Shown piece after piece: positions 43,757 to 53,228 of a stretch of 64,000 nt of DNA (position 1 is its first letter; each line of letters opens with the position of its first letter). Origin of the DNA: Lentisphaerota bacterium (GTDB taxonomy: Bacteria > Verrucomicrobiota > Lentisphaeria > Victivallales > Victivallaceae); the NCBI GenBank assembly GCA_015061575.1, contig SUWF01000005.1:29672-93671 (forward strand), given 5' to 3'. A program made the position numbers and the translations under genes. Below the pieces are notes generated by a model. It saw only the letters and a list, made by a program, of their open reading frames with translations, searched no databases and had not been told where the DNA came from.

Positions 43757-45196
43757 TTATTTTCCGGCAGCGGCAGTTACCGGAGTAAACGTATAAACAG
43801 CCGCTTCGAGCTGAGCCCGGGTGTTGGCAATGTTGACCAGAGCCGAAGCCAGATTGTTTTGCGCCTGCACCAGATCCCGTTCTGCTTCATTCAAACGGGT
43901 AACCAATGCGGTACCTTCGTTGTATTCATTTTCCACCAGATTACGGGTTTCCCGGGTCAAGTCGCAAATCTCTTTGGATAATTGCGCCTGTTTGATACTG
44001 GATTTATAATTTGCGTAAGCAGTCCTTACATCGGTAACGATCCCCAGCCAAACCTGATAGAGCATATAATCAGCGGCCGAAACTTCTGACTGCGCAGCTT
44101 TGATGCTGAAATAATCGGCAAAACCATTGAACAAATTCCAGCTTATATTGAATCCGTAGCTGAAATTTCCGCTGCTTGACCAGTCATGCCGACTGCCGGT
44201 ACGGTCGTGCGAAATACTGCGGCTGTGTCCGTAGCCCAACTGATAGTCCGCAGTGGCCGTGGGGCCGAATTTGCTCAGCGTACCATAAAAACCGTAGCGC
44301 AAAGCTTCCAGCCGTTCCCGGGCCGCCTTGAGGTCAGGCCGGTTGGCCAATGCCTGATCCAGATAGACATCCAGCGAAGCAGTATAGCGGCCTTCATCCA
44401 TGGTAATAGCCGGAAATTTAACACTGTCTGGTATCGTGCCGTCGGTCAATCCCAAATAACCGGCCAGCACATATAAATTGGCTTTGATCGTATAATTGAT
44501 CTTGATCAAGTCCAACTGAGCATTGCGCAGAGTAACTTTGAAGTTCAGCACATCACTTTTGAGGGCAGTACCGGCTTTGAATTTGCGTTCAGCATCTTTG
44601 AGCATGGTCTGGCTGTAATCGATCTGCGCTAAAATGATCTCCTTTTGCGCAAAAGCCAGCTGCACATCGTTATAAGCGTAAGCCACCGCCCGCAGCAGCA
44701 AACGTTTGGCATCTTCCACATTGGCCTGCGTCTGACGCAGCTCATGCCGGGCGCTGAGCAGATTCATTTCGCGCCCCAAGCTGTCAAAAATAAGCCATTG
44801 CCCGGAAAGCGCTGGTGCATAGCGGTCGTTTTGCGTGCGGGGATAAAGGTGGTTCTCTGCCGCATAGATCTTGCTGAAACTCTGCGATATACTCATGCTG
44901 GCGTTCAGCGTGGGCGCATAGTTGGAAAATTGCTGATAATAGCGGGCCCGGGCCGAATCGATCGAAAATTTTATACTCAAAAAATCCGGATTATTCGCCA
45001 GCGCCAGCTCCTGCGCCTGCGGCAGCGTCAGGGCTTTAAGCTGTTCCGGCAGCAGTTGTTTTTCTTTTTGCTGCAGCGCACTGTAAGTTGACTGATCCAC
45101 GGCCAGCGGCGGCCGCTGATAATTAAGACAACCGCCCAGCACACTTCCCAGCAGCCCGGCAGCCAGCCAGACACTTTTTTGACAAAGAGTTTTCAC
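43757..45196 (-). CDS. TolC-family outer-membrane efflux lipoprotein
   Basis: A 479-residue outer-membrane channel. The start is GTG 45196 with GGAAGGGG upstream, rather than a TTG 18 bases earlier. The signal ends in the lipobox VLGGC (Cys about 23), as in CusC/OprM-type proteins. Two long helical repeats (about 50-250 and 270-470) each contain the pattern of the OEP family, for example KAGTALKSDVLNFK and NEGTALVTRLNEAERDLVQAQNN. It is the first gene of the efflux operon and the exit duct for it. Confidence 0.9.
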   Translation of the reverse strand: MKTLCQKSVWLAAGLLGSVLGGCLNYQRPPLAVDQSTYSALQQKEKQLLPEQLKALTLPQAQELALANNPDFLSIKFSIDSARARYYQQFSNYAPTLNASMSISQSFSKIYAAENHLYPRTQNDRYAPALSGQWLIFDSLGREMNLLSARHELRQTQANVEDAKRLLLRAVAYAYNDVQLAFAQKEIILAQIDYSQTMLKDAERKFKAGTALKSDVLNFKVTLRNAQLDLIKINYTIKANLYVLAGYLGLTDGTIPDSVKFPAITMDEGRYTASLDVYLDQALANRPDLKAARERLEALRYGFYGTLSKFGPTATADYQLGYGHSRSISHDRTGSRHDWSSSGNFSYGFNISWNLFNGFADYFSIKAAQSEVSAADYMLYQVWLGIVTDVRTAYANYKSSIKQAQLSKEICDLTRETRNLVENEYNEGTALVTRLNEAERDLVQAQNNLASALVNIANTRAQLEAAVYTFTPVTAAAGK

Positions 45197-45429
45197 AAAA
45201 TACCCCTTCCACAAATTTATATTGAAATTATGCGGCAGCCGACCACAATTCCAAGGTTATCGCTGCCGCTGTTTTATCTGAGCAAAATAATGCTTATTCA
45301 AGCCGATTTATTGCTTAAAAACAGTAAAAAAACTTATTTTTTTACCATCAAAGTGCTCTCCCAAGCCAATCCAGCCGTCAGGCAATAAGCCGCCCACTGC
45401 TTTTGAAGGATTTTTGATTACCGCTGTTC

Positions 45430-45473
45430 AAAAAAAATGGGACCATTGCATGCTTTATATTGGCAACAGTCCC
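45430..45473 (-). terminator. Rho-independent terminator after htpG
   Basis: On the minus strand GGGAC and TTGC (45473 down to 45463) pair with GCAA and GTCCC (45449 down to 45439), with two internal mismatches. A run of eight T follows (45430-45437 A on the plus strand). It lies 22 bases after the htpG stop codon. A separate perfect AT hairpin at 45324-45345 is of unclear use. Confidence 0.8.
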
Positions 45474-45495
45474 GAATATTTTAATTTCCTGAAGC

Positions 45496-47364
45496 TTATT
45501 TCATCAATGCGGAAACATTTTTGACAAAAGCCAGCGGATCCGGCAGCGGGCTGCCTTCGGTCAGCAGCGCCTCGCCATACAGCAGTTCGGTATACTGAGC
45601 AAGTTTTTCCGAAGCCGGATCTTCGTCGATCAGCTTTTGCATGACCTGCACCACCGGATGATTGGGGTTGAGTTCCAACACCCGTTTGCTTTCCGGTGCC
45701 GCCTGATTCATCGCTTTGAGCAAACGTTCAAGCTGCGGACTGATGCTGTTGGTATCGCCCACCAGGCAGCAGGCACTGTCGGTCAAACGCCGGGTCAGGC
45801 GCACTGCCGAAAGTTTATCCTGCAGCTTATCAAAGATAAAATCCAGCAGCTTCTGATATTGCGCCGTAGCTTCTTTGAGGGCATTTTCTTCAGCATCAGG
45901 ATCTTTTTCGATTTCCAGCTCGCCTTTATTGGCGCTCTTGAGGTACTTTTTGTCGTACTGCATCATGCTCTGCATGATAAATTCATCCACCGGATCGGTC
46001 ATCAGCAATACGTCAAAACCCTTGCTCCGGAAAATTTCCAATGCGGGGCTGGCCATCGCCAGCTGACGGCTTTCGGCAATGATGTAATAGATGTGTTCCT
46101 GTTCCGGCGGCATGGCGTTGATATACTCCTTAAGCGTAACAAGTTCGCCGGCTTTTCCATTCATGGTTTCATACAGCACCAGATCTTTGATCTTTTCCTG
46201 ATTGGCCGGATCAACGTGGATACCTTCTTTAAGGATCTTGCCGAACTCCTTGAAGAACTGCTTGTATTTATCCGGATCGCGTTCCAGCATCTTTTTAAGC
46301 TCGCCCAGCACCTTGCTGGTCACGGCCCGTTTGATCTTGCCCAGCAGCGGATTTTCCTGCAGGATCTCCCGCGATACATTCAGCGGCAGATCGCTGGAAT
46401 CCACCACCCCCCGCAGAAAACGCAGATAATCCGGCACCAGCGCTTCGCAGTTATCGGTGATAAATACCCGCTTGACATAAAGCTGCAAACCTTTTTTCTG
46501 CAGATCCGGCATGAACAGATTGAACGGAGTTTCTTCAGGTATATAAATAAGTGCCTTGAACTCATTGGTACCTTCGGCGTTGATATTGATCGTAGTCAGG
46601 GGCTTGCCGCCGTGCGCCAGATGGGCAAAAAATGCTTCGTGTTCTTCGGCAGTGACTTCCGAGGCCGGACGCAGCCAGATAGCTTTCTGACTGTTGAGGG
46701 TACGATCTTCCACGCTGGTGGTCTTATCCTCATTGGTCTTAACAAACGGCAGGATGATCGGATATTCGATAAAATCAGAATATTTACGCACGATTTCCGA
46801 AATCTTCCAATTTTCCAGATACACATCTTTATCCGCCTTGATGTGCAGCGTTACAGTTGTACCGCTTTCGCTGCGCTCGGTTTCTTCGATGGTATACTCA
46901 TCGTTGCCGTTGGAACTCCAGCGTACAGCCGGAGCATCGACTCCGGCGCGGCGGCTTTCGATAGTAACTTCATCGGCCACCATGAACGCCGCATAAAACC
47001 CCACCCCGAACTGACCGATCAGCTCCGGAGTTCCGGCAGCCTGCGCATTTTTAAGGTTTTCCAGAAAAGCCCGGGTGCCGGACTTGGCAATAGTACCGAT
47101 ATTTTCTTTGACTTCCTCAGCGGTCATACCAATACCGTTATCGGTAATGCTCAACGTGCGTTTGTCTTTATCCAGCGCCAGACGGATCTGCCAGTCGCGC
47201 GTGAGTTTATCATCGGTCAACGCCGCAAAACGGGCCTTGTCGATAGCGTCCGCAGCGTTGGCGATCAGTTCCCGCAGAAAAATATCCGGATTGCTGTACA
47301 GTGAATGGATCACCAGATCCAGAAGTTGTTTAACTTCAGCTTTGAATTGCATGGTTTCAGCCAT
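45496..47364 (-). CDS. htpG: Hsp90 chaperone HtpG
   Basis: A 622-residue cytoplasmic chaperone. The N-terminal GHKL ATPase has RELIANAADAIDKAR (31-45), with Ala in place of Ser in the usual NASDA. DNGIGM (about 75-80), GTIAKSGT and GQFGVGFYAAFMVAD follow. The middle domain has YVKRVFITD and PLNVSREILQ, and the C-terminal dimerisation domain is complete. Length and order are standard. No CIRCE element was found upstream. The gene diverges from the DUF349 gene. Confidence 0.95.
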   Translation of the reverse strand: MAETMQFKAEVKQLLDLVIHSLYSNPDIFLRELIANAADAIDKARFAALTDDKLTRDWQIRLALDKDKRTLSITDNGIGMTAEEVKENIGTIAKSGTRAFLENLKNAQAAGTPELIGQFGVGFYAAFMVADEVTIESRRAGVDAPAVRWSSNGNDEYTIEETERSESGTTVTLHIKADKDVYLENWKISEIVRKYSDFIEYPIILPFVKTNEDKTTSVEDRTLNSQKAIWLRPASEVTAEEHEAFFAHLAHGGKPLTTININAEGTNEFKALIYIPEETPFNLFMPDLQKKGLQLYVKRVFITDNCEALVPDYLRFLRGVVDSSDLPLNVSREILQENPLLGKIKRAVTSKVLGELKKMLERDPDKYKQFFKEFGKILKEGIHVDPANQEKIKDLVLYETMNGKAGELVTLKEYINAMPPEQEHIYYIIAESRQLAMASPALEIFRSKGFDVLLMTDPVDEFIMQSMMQYDKKYLKSANKGELEIEKDPDAEENALKEATAQYQKLLDFIFDKLQDKLSAVRLTRRLTDSACCLVGDTNSISPQLERLLKAMNQAAPESKRVLELNPNHPVVQVMQKLIDEDPASEKLAQYTELLYGEALLTEGSPLPDPLAFVKNVSALMK

Positions 47365-47506
47365 AATTACCTCTTTGGTTCAGATTGTTGAAATATTCAG
47401 CATACAAAATAACCTGTTTTTGCCATATTTCAAGCTTTTGACCGCAAAAAAATGCAGAATGTCTTTTTAAATTTAAAAAATGACCCGTTAAATCGCTTTG
47501 CAGGAT

Positions 47507-47535
47507 TTGCCAAAATGCTTTCAAGCGTGTAAAGT
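47507..47535 (+). promoter_or_regulatory. Possible promoter for the DUF349 gene
   Basis: TTGCCA (47507-47512) and TAAAGT (47530-47535) are separated by 17 bases. The -10 match is moderate. The start codon is 38 bases further on. Confidence 0.35.
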
Positions 47536-47572
47536 ATCGGCAAGATAAAAATAACCTGGAGTGAAAAAAACT

Positions 47573-50074
47573 ATGTGGCTGGAACGAATCCGCTTGAAAC
47601 GCCAACTGGCCAGTGACGATGCCGCCGTGCGCGTCCGGGCCATCGCCGCTTTGCATCTTGAAAATGACCGACCTCTGCTCATCGAACTGGCCGGTAATGA
47701 TACTAATGCTTCCGTCCGGGCTGCCGCCATCCGCCGTTTTGCTGATCCGCAGCTGCTCGACAGTATACGCAGCCGGGAACAGGATCCCGCCGTGCTGGCA
47801 TTGCTCGCTGAACGCATCGATCAGCTTTACGGCGAACAAGCCTTGCAGGCGTGTGCCGAAGAACGCGAGTGCGACGCCTTTGACCGGATCCAGAACCATC
47901 AGACGCTGATTGATGTGGCGCTGCGTTCCAATTCACCGGCGCTGGTGCTGGCCGCCGGAGCCCGGCTTTCCGCCCGGCAAACCGATTGGCTGCAGCTCAT
48001 GCTGCAGCTGGCCGATGACAAACTGGCAATGGAACTTTATGAACGCAACATGCCCGATCCCTACTCCGAAGTGGCTGCGGCGTTGCTGCAGACCGCCCGC
48101 AGTCAGGCAGTGCGCAACGCCATCGCTGCCGAACGGCAGCGCCGCCAGCGGCAGACGCAAGCTTATGCGCAGGAGCTGGCGCTGGTCGAAGCGGCCGAAA
48201 ATTGCGCCGAACAGCCGGATGACGGTCGTTTTGAACAGCTTTATATGCAGTACCGACAGCTGCCGATGCACACGGAAGCGCTCAAAGAACGCTTTATGGC
48301 TGCCCGCTACCGCTTTTTCCGTACTCAGGAAGAACTGCTGGCCAGACAGGAAACGCTGGCCCGGGAGGCTAATCTGGCCGCAGCGCTGCTGCAGCAGCTG
48401 GAGCAGCAATCCAGCCAGGGAAGCTGGAAAATCATCCGCCAGATCATCGACAGCTGGAACCGCTCCAACTTGAACGATTCTCCGGGCGCCCTCGCCTGCC
48501 GTGACCGCTTCAATGCGCTGGCCAATGAGTTGACTGTGCGGGCACAAAAGCAGCAGCAAATGACCAATCAAGTCATAGCGCAGGCGCAAACACTGCTGAA
48601 TGAATATATGGCTATATTCAACGATCAGAACAGTTCGATTCCGCCGCTGGAAAAACGCCAGGAGCTGTTGAATACGCTTGACGGACTCGTTGCCGCCCTG
48701 CCGGAAATGCCCGACGAACTGATTTCGATCCGCGAAAAAATCCTGCTCTGCGAACGGGAACTGCGCCGCCGGGCCCGGCAGGAAGCGCAGGAACGGGATC
48801 TGGCCCGCTGGGAACACTACACGCTGAAAATGGATATTTGTTCTGAATTGGAAAAGCTCTCGCAAGTGCCGGACAGCGAATTGGGCAATATTGCCAAAAC
48901 TTTCCGCACCCTGCGGGAACGCTGGAACAATATCGGCGCTGTTCCAAACGAAAAATTCGCCGAACTGCGGGAGCGTTATCATGCAGTGTGTTCGCTGCTG
49001 CACAATCGTCTGGAGCAATTTTTCACTGAACGGCAAGCCAGGCAGCAGCAAATTCTGGAACAGAAAAAAGCGCTGCTTGCGGAAGCAGAAAATCTTTCCG
49101 GCTCCGATGATTGGAGCCAAACTTCCAACCGGCTCAAAGAACTGCAGAGTTTGTGGAAAAATGCCGGTTCCGCCGGAGCAGCGGCCGACCGGGAACTTTT
49201 TGAACGTTTTCACGCTGCGTGCGATGCATTTTTTGTCCGGCGCAACGCCGTCTGGGAAGAACGCAAACGCAGTGCACTGGCTGCAGCCAAACGCAAACAG
49301 GAACTCTGTCTGGCCGCTGAAGCATTGAAAGATAAACCCTTTATGCAGGCTAAAAACGAAGTAGCTGCGCTGCGGGAAGCGTGGAAACTCATCCCCTCGG
49401 CCGGCAAAGATGACCGCCTGCTTTATATGCAGTTCAACCGGGCGATTGATTCGATTTTTACCGCCCACCGGGAAGCCGGTGATGCCGCCCGCCAGCGTTC
49501 TGAGATCATTTGCACTGAATTGCAGGAAATACTCGACCAGGCCCGCGGCGGAACGCTGCCGATCCAAGATATCGAACGTGCCGTGCAGAATAATCAACGC
49601 GCCTGGGATGAATTGGATTTCCGCCCCCCGGCCGATGCCGCCCAACGGCGGGATAAAATCGCCGATGAGCTGCAAGTCGTATTGTGCGCACTGCATCACC
49701 AGCAGTCCATGCACAAATTGGACAACGCCGAACAACTCGAATCGGTCATGGATCCCGGCGATGACAACGATAAACTCATCGATCATCTGGGGCGGCGCTT
49801 GAAAGTATGCGGCGAACTCGAAGAACGCTTGCGGGAGTGCCGGATCATTGCCGGCGGAGGCGATCTGGCCGGTGAACTTCAGCAGGCCATTACCGGAAAT
49901 TTCGGCGGCGACAGTTACAAACTCACTATCGCCGAACTGGATGAATTTCTGCAGCGCTTTGTGGCCGTCGGAGCAGTGCCCCCCGATGCCAGAAGTGCTG
50001 TTTTTGAGCAGTTCAAATCGCTCTATAACCGGGCATTGACCGAGCTGCAAAAGAACGAAGATCCTGCGGAGTAA
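47573..50074 (+). CDS. DUF349-repeat protein with N-terminal HEAT-like repeats
   Basis: An 833-residue, mostly helical protein. The first 200 residues look like HEAT repeats (VRVRAIAALH, ASVRAAAIRRFAD). Several DUF349 units follow; each has a W-K/N-x-x-G/A core and a following F...C/D..F helix pair, for example RWNNIGAVPNEKFAELRERY and SLWKNAGSAGAA. DUF349 proteins are widespread but poorly understood. The protein has no signal peptide and is cytoplasmic. ATG 47573 with GGAGTG upstream is used. The next gene begins 5 bases after its stop codon. Confidence 0.8.
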   Translation: MWLERIRLKRQLASDDAAVRVRAIAALHLENDRPLLIELAGNDTNASVRAAAIRRFADPQLLDSIRSREQDPAVLALLAERIDQLYGEQALQACAEERECDAFDRIQNHQTLIDVALRSNSPALVLAAGARLSARQTDWLQLMLQLADDKLAMELYERNMPDPYSEVAAALLQTARSQAVRNAIAAERQRRQRQTQAYAQELALVEAAENCAEQPDDGRFEQLYMQYRQLPMHTEALKERFMAARYRFFRTQEELLARQETLAREANLAAALLQQLEQQSSQGSWKIIRQIIDSWNRSNLNDSPGALACRDRFNALANELTVRAQKQQQMTNQVIAQAQTLLNEYMAIFNDQNSSIPPLEKRQELLNTLDGLVAALPEMPDELISIREKILLCERELRRRARQEAQERDLARWEHYTLKMDICSELEKLSQVPDSELGNIAKTFRTLRERWNNIGAVPNEKFAELRERYHAVCSLLHNRLEQFFTERQARQQQILEQKKALLAEAENLSGSDDWSQTSNRLKELQSLWKNAGSAGAAADRELFERFHAACDAFFVRRNAVWEERKRSALAAAKRKQELCLAAEALKDKPFMQAKNEVAALREAWKLIPSAGKDDRLLYMQFNRAIDSIFTAHREAGDAARQRSEIICTELQEILDQARGGTLPIQDIERAVQNNQRAWDELDFRPPADAAQRRDKIADELQVVLCALHHQQSMHKLDNAEQLESVMDPGDDNDKLIDHLGRRLKVCGELEERLRECRIIAGGGDLAGELQQAITGNFGGDSYKLTIAELDEFLQRFVAVGAVPPDARSAVFEQFKSLYNRALTELQKNEDPAE

Positions 50075-50079
50075 TCACC

Positions 50080-50688
50080 ATGGAGCGTACCACCGTAATA
50101 ATCTTGCGCAAAACCCTGATCCGGGAAGCAGATATAATCGCCACCGGCGTCAGCCCGGACTGGGGCGCAATGGAACTGATCTGCTACGGAGCGCAAAGCG
50201 TATCCGGCAAAAAATTTCCGGTCGTGGATTGTTTCAATGAGTTGGAAATCGGCTTTGAACCTGCCGATAAATCCCCGCTGAAGCTGCTGGATGCCGAACT
50301 GATCACTTCGTTTGCGCCGATCGCCGACCGGCTGGATATATTCCGTCTGGCCGGAAAAATCGGCTCGTTTGTGCTGAAAAATTCAGCTCCTGAACTGCCC
50401 ATGGCCATCGTCTACGATACGTTGCGCCATGTACTGGGCAATCTGGCGCTCAACGCCGCCAACGGCTCGGCATTATGGAGTCCGGAAGCGTGCGGAGCAG
50501 TTATCAAATTAGCTTGTCTGCAGGAAAATGGTCTGCTGCCGGAATTTGAAAATGAACAGATCGTCAATTTCTTTGATGCAGTGATCGAAGCTGGTATGGA
50601 AGGTGCGCCGCTGCCGCAATGCGCTCCGGGTTATTGGCGGCAGCTCACGTTGTATTTGAACACGCTGCTGCCTCCGGAAAATAAATAG
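50080..50688 (+). CDS. RecO-like protein, tentative
   Basis: A 202-residue protein. The first 80 residues look like the RecO OB-fold: TTVIILRKTLIREADIIATG, then GAMELICYGAQ and a beta strand series, followed by a helical part in which LDAELITSFAPIADRLDIFRLAGKI matches the order of RecO's helical domain. The usual zinc cysteines of RecO are not clear. RecO loads RecA on single-stranded DNA. It pairs with the DUF349 gene and converges on the chromate transporter. The call is an inference from the order of segments; other OB-fold proteins are possible. Confidence 0.45.
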   Translation: MERTTVIILRKTLIREADIIATGVSPDWGAMELICYGAQSVSGKKFPVVDCFNELEIGFEPADKSPLKLLDAELITSFAPIADRLDIFRLAGKIGSFVLKNSAPELPMAIVYDTLRHVLGNLALNAANGSALWSPEACGAVIKLACLQENGLLPEFENEQIVNFFDAVIEAGMEGAPLPQCAPGYWRQLTLYLNTLLPPENK

Positions 50689-50691
50689 CAA

Positions 50692-51285
50692 TCAGCGGAT
50701 AAAAAGCGCCCCCAGCAGAGCTGCCGCCGCAATTATATAAATAACATTGAGCTTGAAACGGCCAATGGCCACAGCTCCCGCCACAGCGATCAGCAGCGGC
50801 ACCCAACGGACCCCGAACGCCCCGATATCCTCATTACCCATGATCCAGCAGCGGACATTACTCACCGTTACCGGCACCGAAAAAATCGATATATTTGCAA
50901 AAATCAACACCGCTGAAATGATCAATCCCAATGCCGCCGGGCGCATGCCGTAAAGCAAACCCTGCCCGATCGGGCTTTTTTCGCACCGCTTGAAATAATA
51001 CGCCGCCAATATGACCAATACCACTGCCGGAGTCAGCAACCCGGCCGTGGCAATTATTCCGCCGGCAATGCCAAAAGTCTTGTACCCGACATAAGTAGCG
51101 GTATTTATGCCGATCGGGCCGGGCGTCATCTGCGCAATAGCCAGCAGATTGGCAAATTCGCTGCTGGAAATCAACTGATATTTTTCCACCAGATCGTGGA
51201 TAAAGAGCGTCACCAGCACATAGCCGCCGCCAAAACTCAGCAGACCGTACTTTATAAACAGCAAATATAAATAGAATATATTCAT
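50692..51285 (-). CDS. Chromate transporter half-subunit
   Basis: A 197-residue polytopic membrane protein with about six helices. LLSFGGGYVLVTLF (about 15-28) and QMTPGPIGINTATYVGYK (about 52-69) are signatures of the ChrA/CHR family. Short-chain CHR proteins occur as pairs, and the partner lies 8 bases upstream. It ends 4 bases beyond the convergent recO-like gene. The pair may export chromate; many homologues have untested function. Confidence 0.9.
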   Translation of the reverse strand: MNIFYLYLLFIKYGLLSFGGGYVLVTLFIHDLVEKYQLISSSEFANLLAIAQMTPGPIGINTATYVGYKTFGIAGGIIATAGLLTPAVVLVILAAYYFKRCEKSPIGQGLLYGMRPAALGLIISAVLIFANISIFSVPVTVSNVRCWIMGNEDIGAFGVRWVPLLIAVAGAVAIGRFKLNVIYIIAAAALLGALFIR

Positions 51286-51293
51286 AACGGCCT

Positions 51294-51890
51294 CTACTTG
51301 GTTTTATTAGCAGCAGCTTCTGACTCAGCTTTGACCGACAGGCGGTAAATAACTCCGGCCACGGCCCCGAACAGGATTATCCAGCCGGGTGCAACCGCCC
51401 CACTTATTGATGCTGCCACTGCCGCCAGTGCAATGAACAATGTAAAAATATTTTTGATATTTTTACGCACCATCCGCACTGCTGTCATGGCAATAAGTCC
51501 GGTGATCGCCGCTTGCGCTCCCACAAAAGCGCCCTGGATAACAGGAGTATCCAAATTGACATTATGCAGAAACATCGCAATCAAAAGTATGATCACAGTC
51601 GAAGGCGTCGCCACTCCCAGCAGCGCCGACAATGCTCCGGCTATACCAGCACTGCGGTAACCCATATAAAGTGCAGCATTACCGGCAATGATCCCCGGCA
51701 AAGACTGAATAATCGCCATCATATCCAGCAATTCAGTTTCGGTAAGCAATTTTTTGCGGTGGACAAATTCATTTTCTGCCGCCGGCACGATGGCGTAGCC
51801 GCCGCCGACCACCAAGGCTGCGATCTTGAAAAACCCCCAGAAAAGCATCCGGCATCTGGCGAATTTGCCGACTTGAGCTGCTTCGTTCAT
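51294..51890 (-). CDS. Chromate transporter half-subunit, partner
   Basis: A 198-residue membrane protein, the second half of the CHR pair. The conserved GGGYAIVPAAENEF (about 28-41) and QSLPGIIAGNAALYMGYR (about 63-80) align with the first-half motifs FGGG and TPGPIG. The start overlaps the stop of the DUF3047 gene (51887) by four bases. The two halves probably form an antiparallel complex. Confidence 0.88.
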   Translation of the reverse strand: MNEAAQVGKFARCRMLFWGFFKIAALVVGGGYAIVPAAENEFVHRKKLLTETELLDMMAIIQSLPGIIAGNAALYMGYRSAGIAGALSALLGVATPSTVIILLIAMFLHNVNLDTPVIQGAFVGAQAAITGLIAMTAVRMVRKNIKNIFTLFIALAAVAASISGAVAPGWIILFGAVAGVIYRLSVKAESEAAANKTK

Positions 51891-52591
51891 TTTTGAGCAG
51901 AACTTTCTGCCGGAACAAATTCAATATAATCGACTTCGGCAATGGTATTGCTGCGGGTGTACTGGCTGTTGCCGATGATACTTAAGGCAAAAGCTTTTGG
52001 TACTACGCCATAAATGCGTTGAAAATCCTCCGCCACGTTGCGGGATTCAGTCACCCACTCGCCCACCGGAGTCGTGCGGTCACGCAAAGTAATAAAATGC
52101 ACGCTCAATATCTTGGCATAAGTAGTCATACCTTCATAGCCTTTTGGGGTAAGATATTCCCAACGGTAAGCTACGGATTTTTTGGACACCATACCATCAG
52201 CCATCCCCACATAGACCGCCACCGGCTGATCATCTGTTTTGGGGTTGCGGCCATCGCCGTTGACCGGATAACTCAATACCCGCCACCGCCACCGCATCAC
52301 CGGGGTTTTGGTCAAATCAATGGCTTTGGCATCAAAAATGATCCCACCGGTGGATTTATCGCATTTTATTTGCAGAACGGTTTTATCTTCGTTATCGGAA
52401 CTGTCTTTTTGGATTGAACAGACTGTCTTGGGCACCCCCCATTTGAAGCCTTCAGTTTTCCAGCCCTGCGGCACGCCATTTTTGCCAGCACGGGCAAAAT
52501 CTTCCCGAAAACTCGCCGGAGCGGCATACAGCTGGGCAGACAAAAACATCAACAAACAAAATGCAATCAATTTCGACATAATACGATTCAT
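51887..52591 (-). CDS. DUF3047 exported protein
   Basis: A 234-residue protein. The signal peptide covers about 1-23, cleaved near LYAAPA. A beta-rich domain of the DUF3047 type follows: MRWRWRVLSYP (about 98-108), KTDDQPVAVYVGM and the later NVAEDFQRIYG. The family has no established function known to me; periplasmic localisation is typical. Either ATG 52591 or 52579 could start it. It precedes and overlaps the chromate gene. Confidence 0.75.
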   Translation of the reverse strand: MNRIMSKLIAFCLLMFLSAQLYAAPASFREDFARAGKNGVPQGWKTEGFKWGVPKTVCSIQKDSSDNEDKTVLQIKCDKSTGGIIFDAKAIDLTKTPVMRWRWRVLSYPVNGDGRNPKTDDQPVAVYVGMADGMVSKKSVAYRWEYLTPKGYEGMTTYAKILSVHFITLRDRTTPVGEWVTESRNVAEDFQRIYGVVPKAFALSIIGNSQYTRSNTIAEVDYIEFVPAESSAQK

Positions 52592-52604
52592 CCAAAAACT
52601 TTCA

Positions 52605-53210
52605 TCACAGCTTGTTTTTTTTATTTTGTTCAGATTCCTTACAATAACGCTGATAGCGTTTCATAATATTTTTAACATATTTTTTGGTACTGGCAATGGT
52701 TATATTATCGATCACCGGAGCCTTTTTATCTTTGGGCTTCCAATTATTCGCCCGAGTCATTCCGGCGTTATAGCGGGCCAGCGCCAGCTCGATACCATGT
52801 TCATAATCCCGGAACTTTTTCAACCCATCGCTCAAATACCAGCAGCCGATCTCCAGATTGATCCGGGGCGAAAACAATACGCCCCGTTCCGGACACGGTA
52901 CCTTATGGATCCTGGCCCAATCCACAGCGGACTTATTGGGCATGACCTGCATCAGCCCGACCTCGCCGGCCCGGCCGATCGCTCCCGGACGGAAACGGCT
53001 TTCCTCATAGACCACGGCCCGCACCAGCCGGCTGTCGATATTGTGCCGGGCGGCAGCCTCTTTGATTTCGGCGGCAAAAAGCGTATCATCCACGGCAAAC
53101 CGGCGATATTCCAACAGGTAGTATCCGGCACTTGCCAACATTCCCAGCCAGGAGATCAAAAGCAATATCCGCCGGAAAGTGAATATTTTTTTACGCTTCA
53201 ATGTGGTCAT
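52605..53210 (-). CDS. Lytic transglycosylase (SLT domain)
   Basis: A 201-residue membrane-anchored muramidase that cleaves peptidoglycan glycan strands. A helix at 13-32 anchors it, and the catalytic Glu70 lies in YEESRF. GRAGEVGLMQVMP (79-91) and LALARYNAG are the other SLT motifs. It is short compared with full Slt70, similar to MltE. No LysM domain. It lies 13 bases past the DUF3047 gene start region on the same strand; both may share a transcript with the exported protein upstream. Confidence 0.9.
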   Translation of the reverse strand: MTTLKRKKIFTFRRILLLISWLGMLASAGYYLLEYRRFAVDDTLFAAEIKEAAARHNIDSRLVRAVVYEESRFRPGAIGRAGEVGLMQVMPNKSAVDWARIHKVPCPERGVLFSPRINLEIGCWYLSDGLKKFRDYEHGIELALARYNAGMTRANNWKPKDKKAPVIDNITIASTKKYVKNIMKRYQRYCKESEQNKKNKL

Positions 53211-53228
53211 TCCATAGCTGTTTACTGG

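Noticed and set aside
45324..45345. AT-only hairpin as terminator of the efflux operon or an origin element
   Set aside because: It lies upstream of the operon start and is too weak; the htpG terminator at 45430-45473 explains the convergent end. No DnaA boxes were seen.
47365..47572. CIRCE heat-shock operator between htpG and the DUF349 gene
   Set aside because: No TTAGCACTC and GAGTGCTAA inverted repeat, and no sigma-32-like CCCCAT -10, could be found.
47933..50050. 705-codon open frame opposite the DUF349 gene, and similar long frames opposite aspS, htpG and clpC
   Set aside because: Antisense by-products of biased codons. The sense proteins are clearly recognisable and the antisense products have no recognisable motifs.
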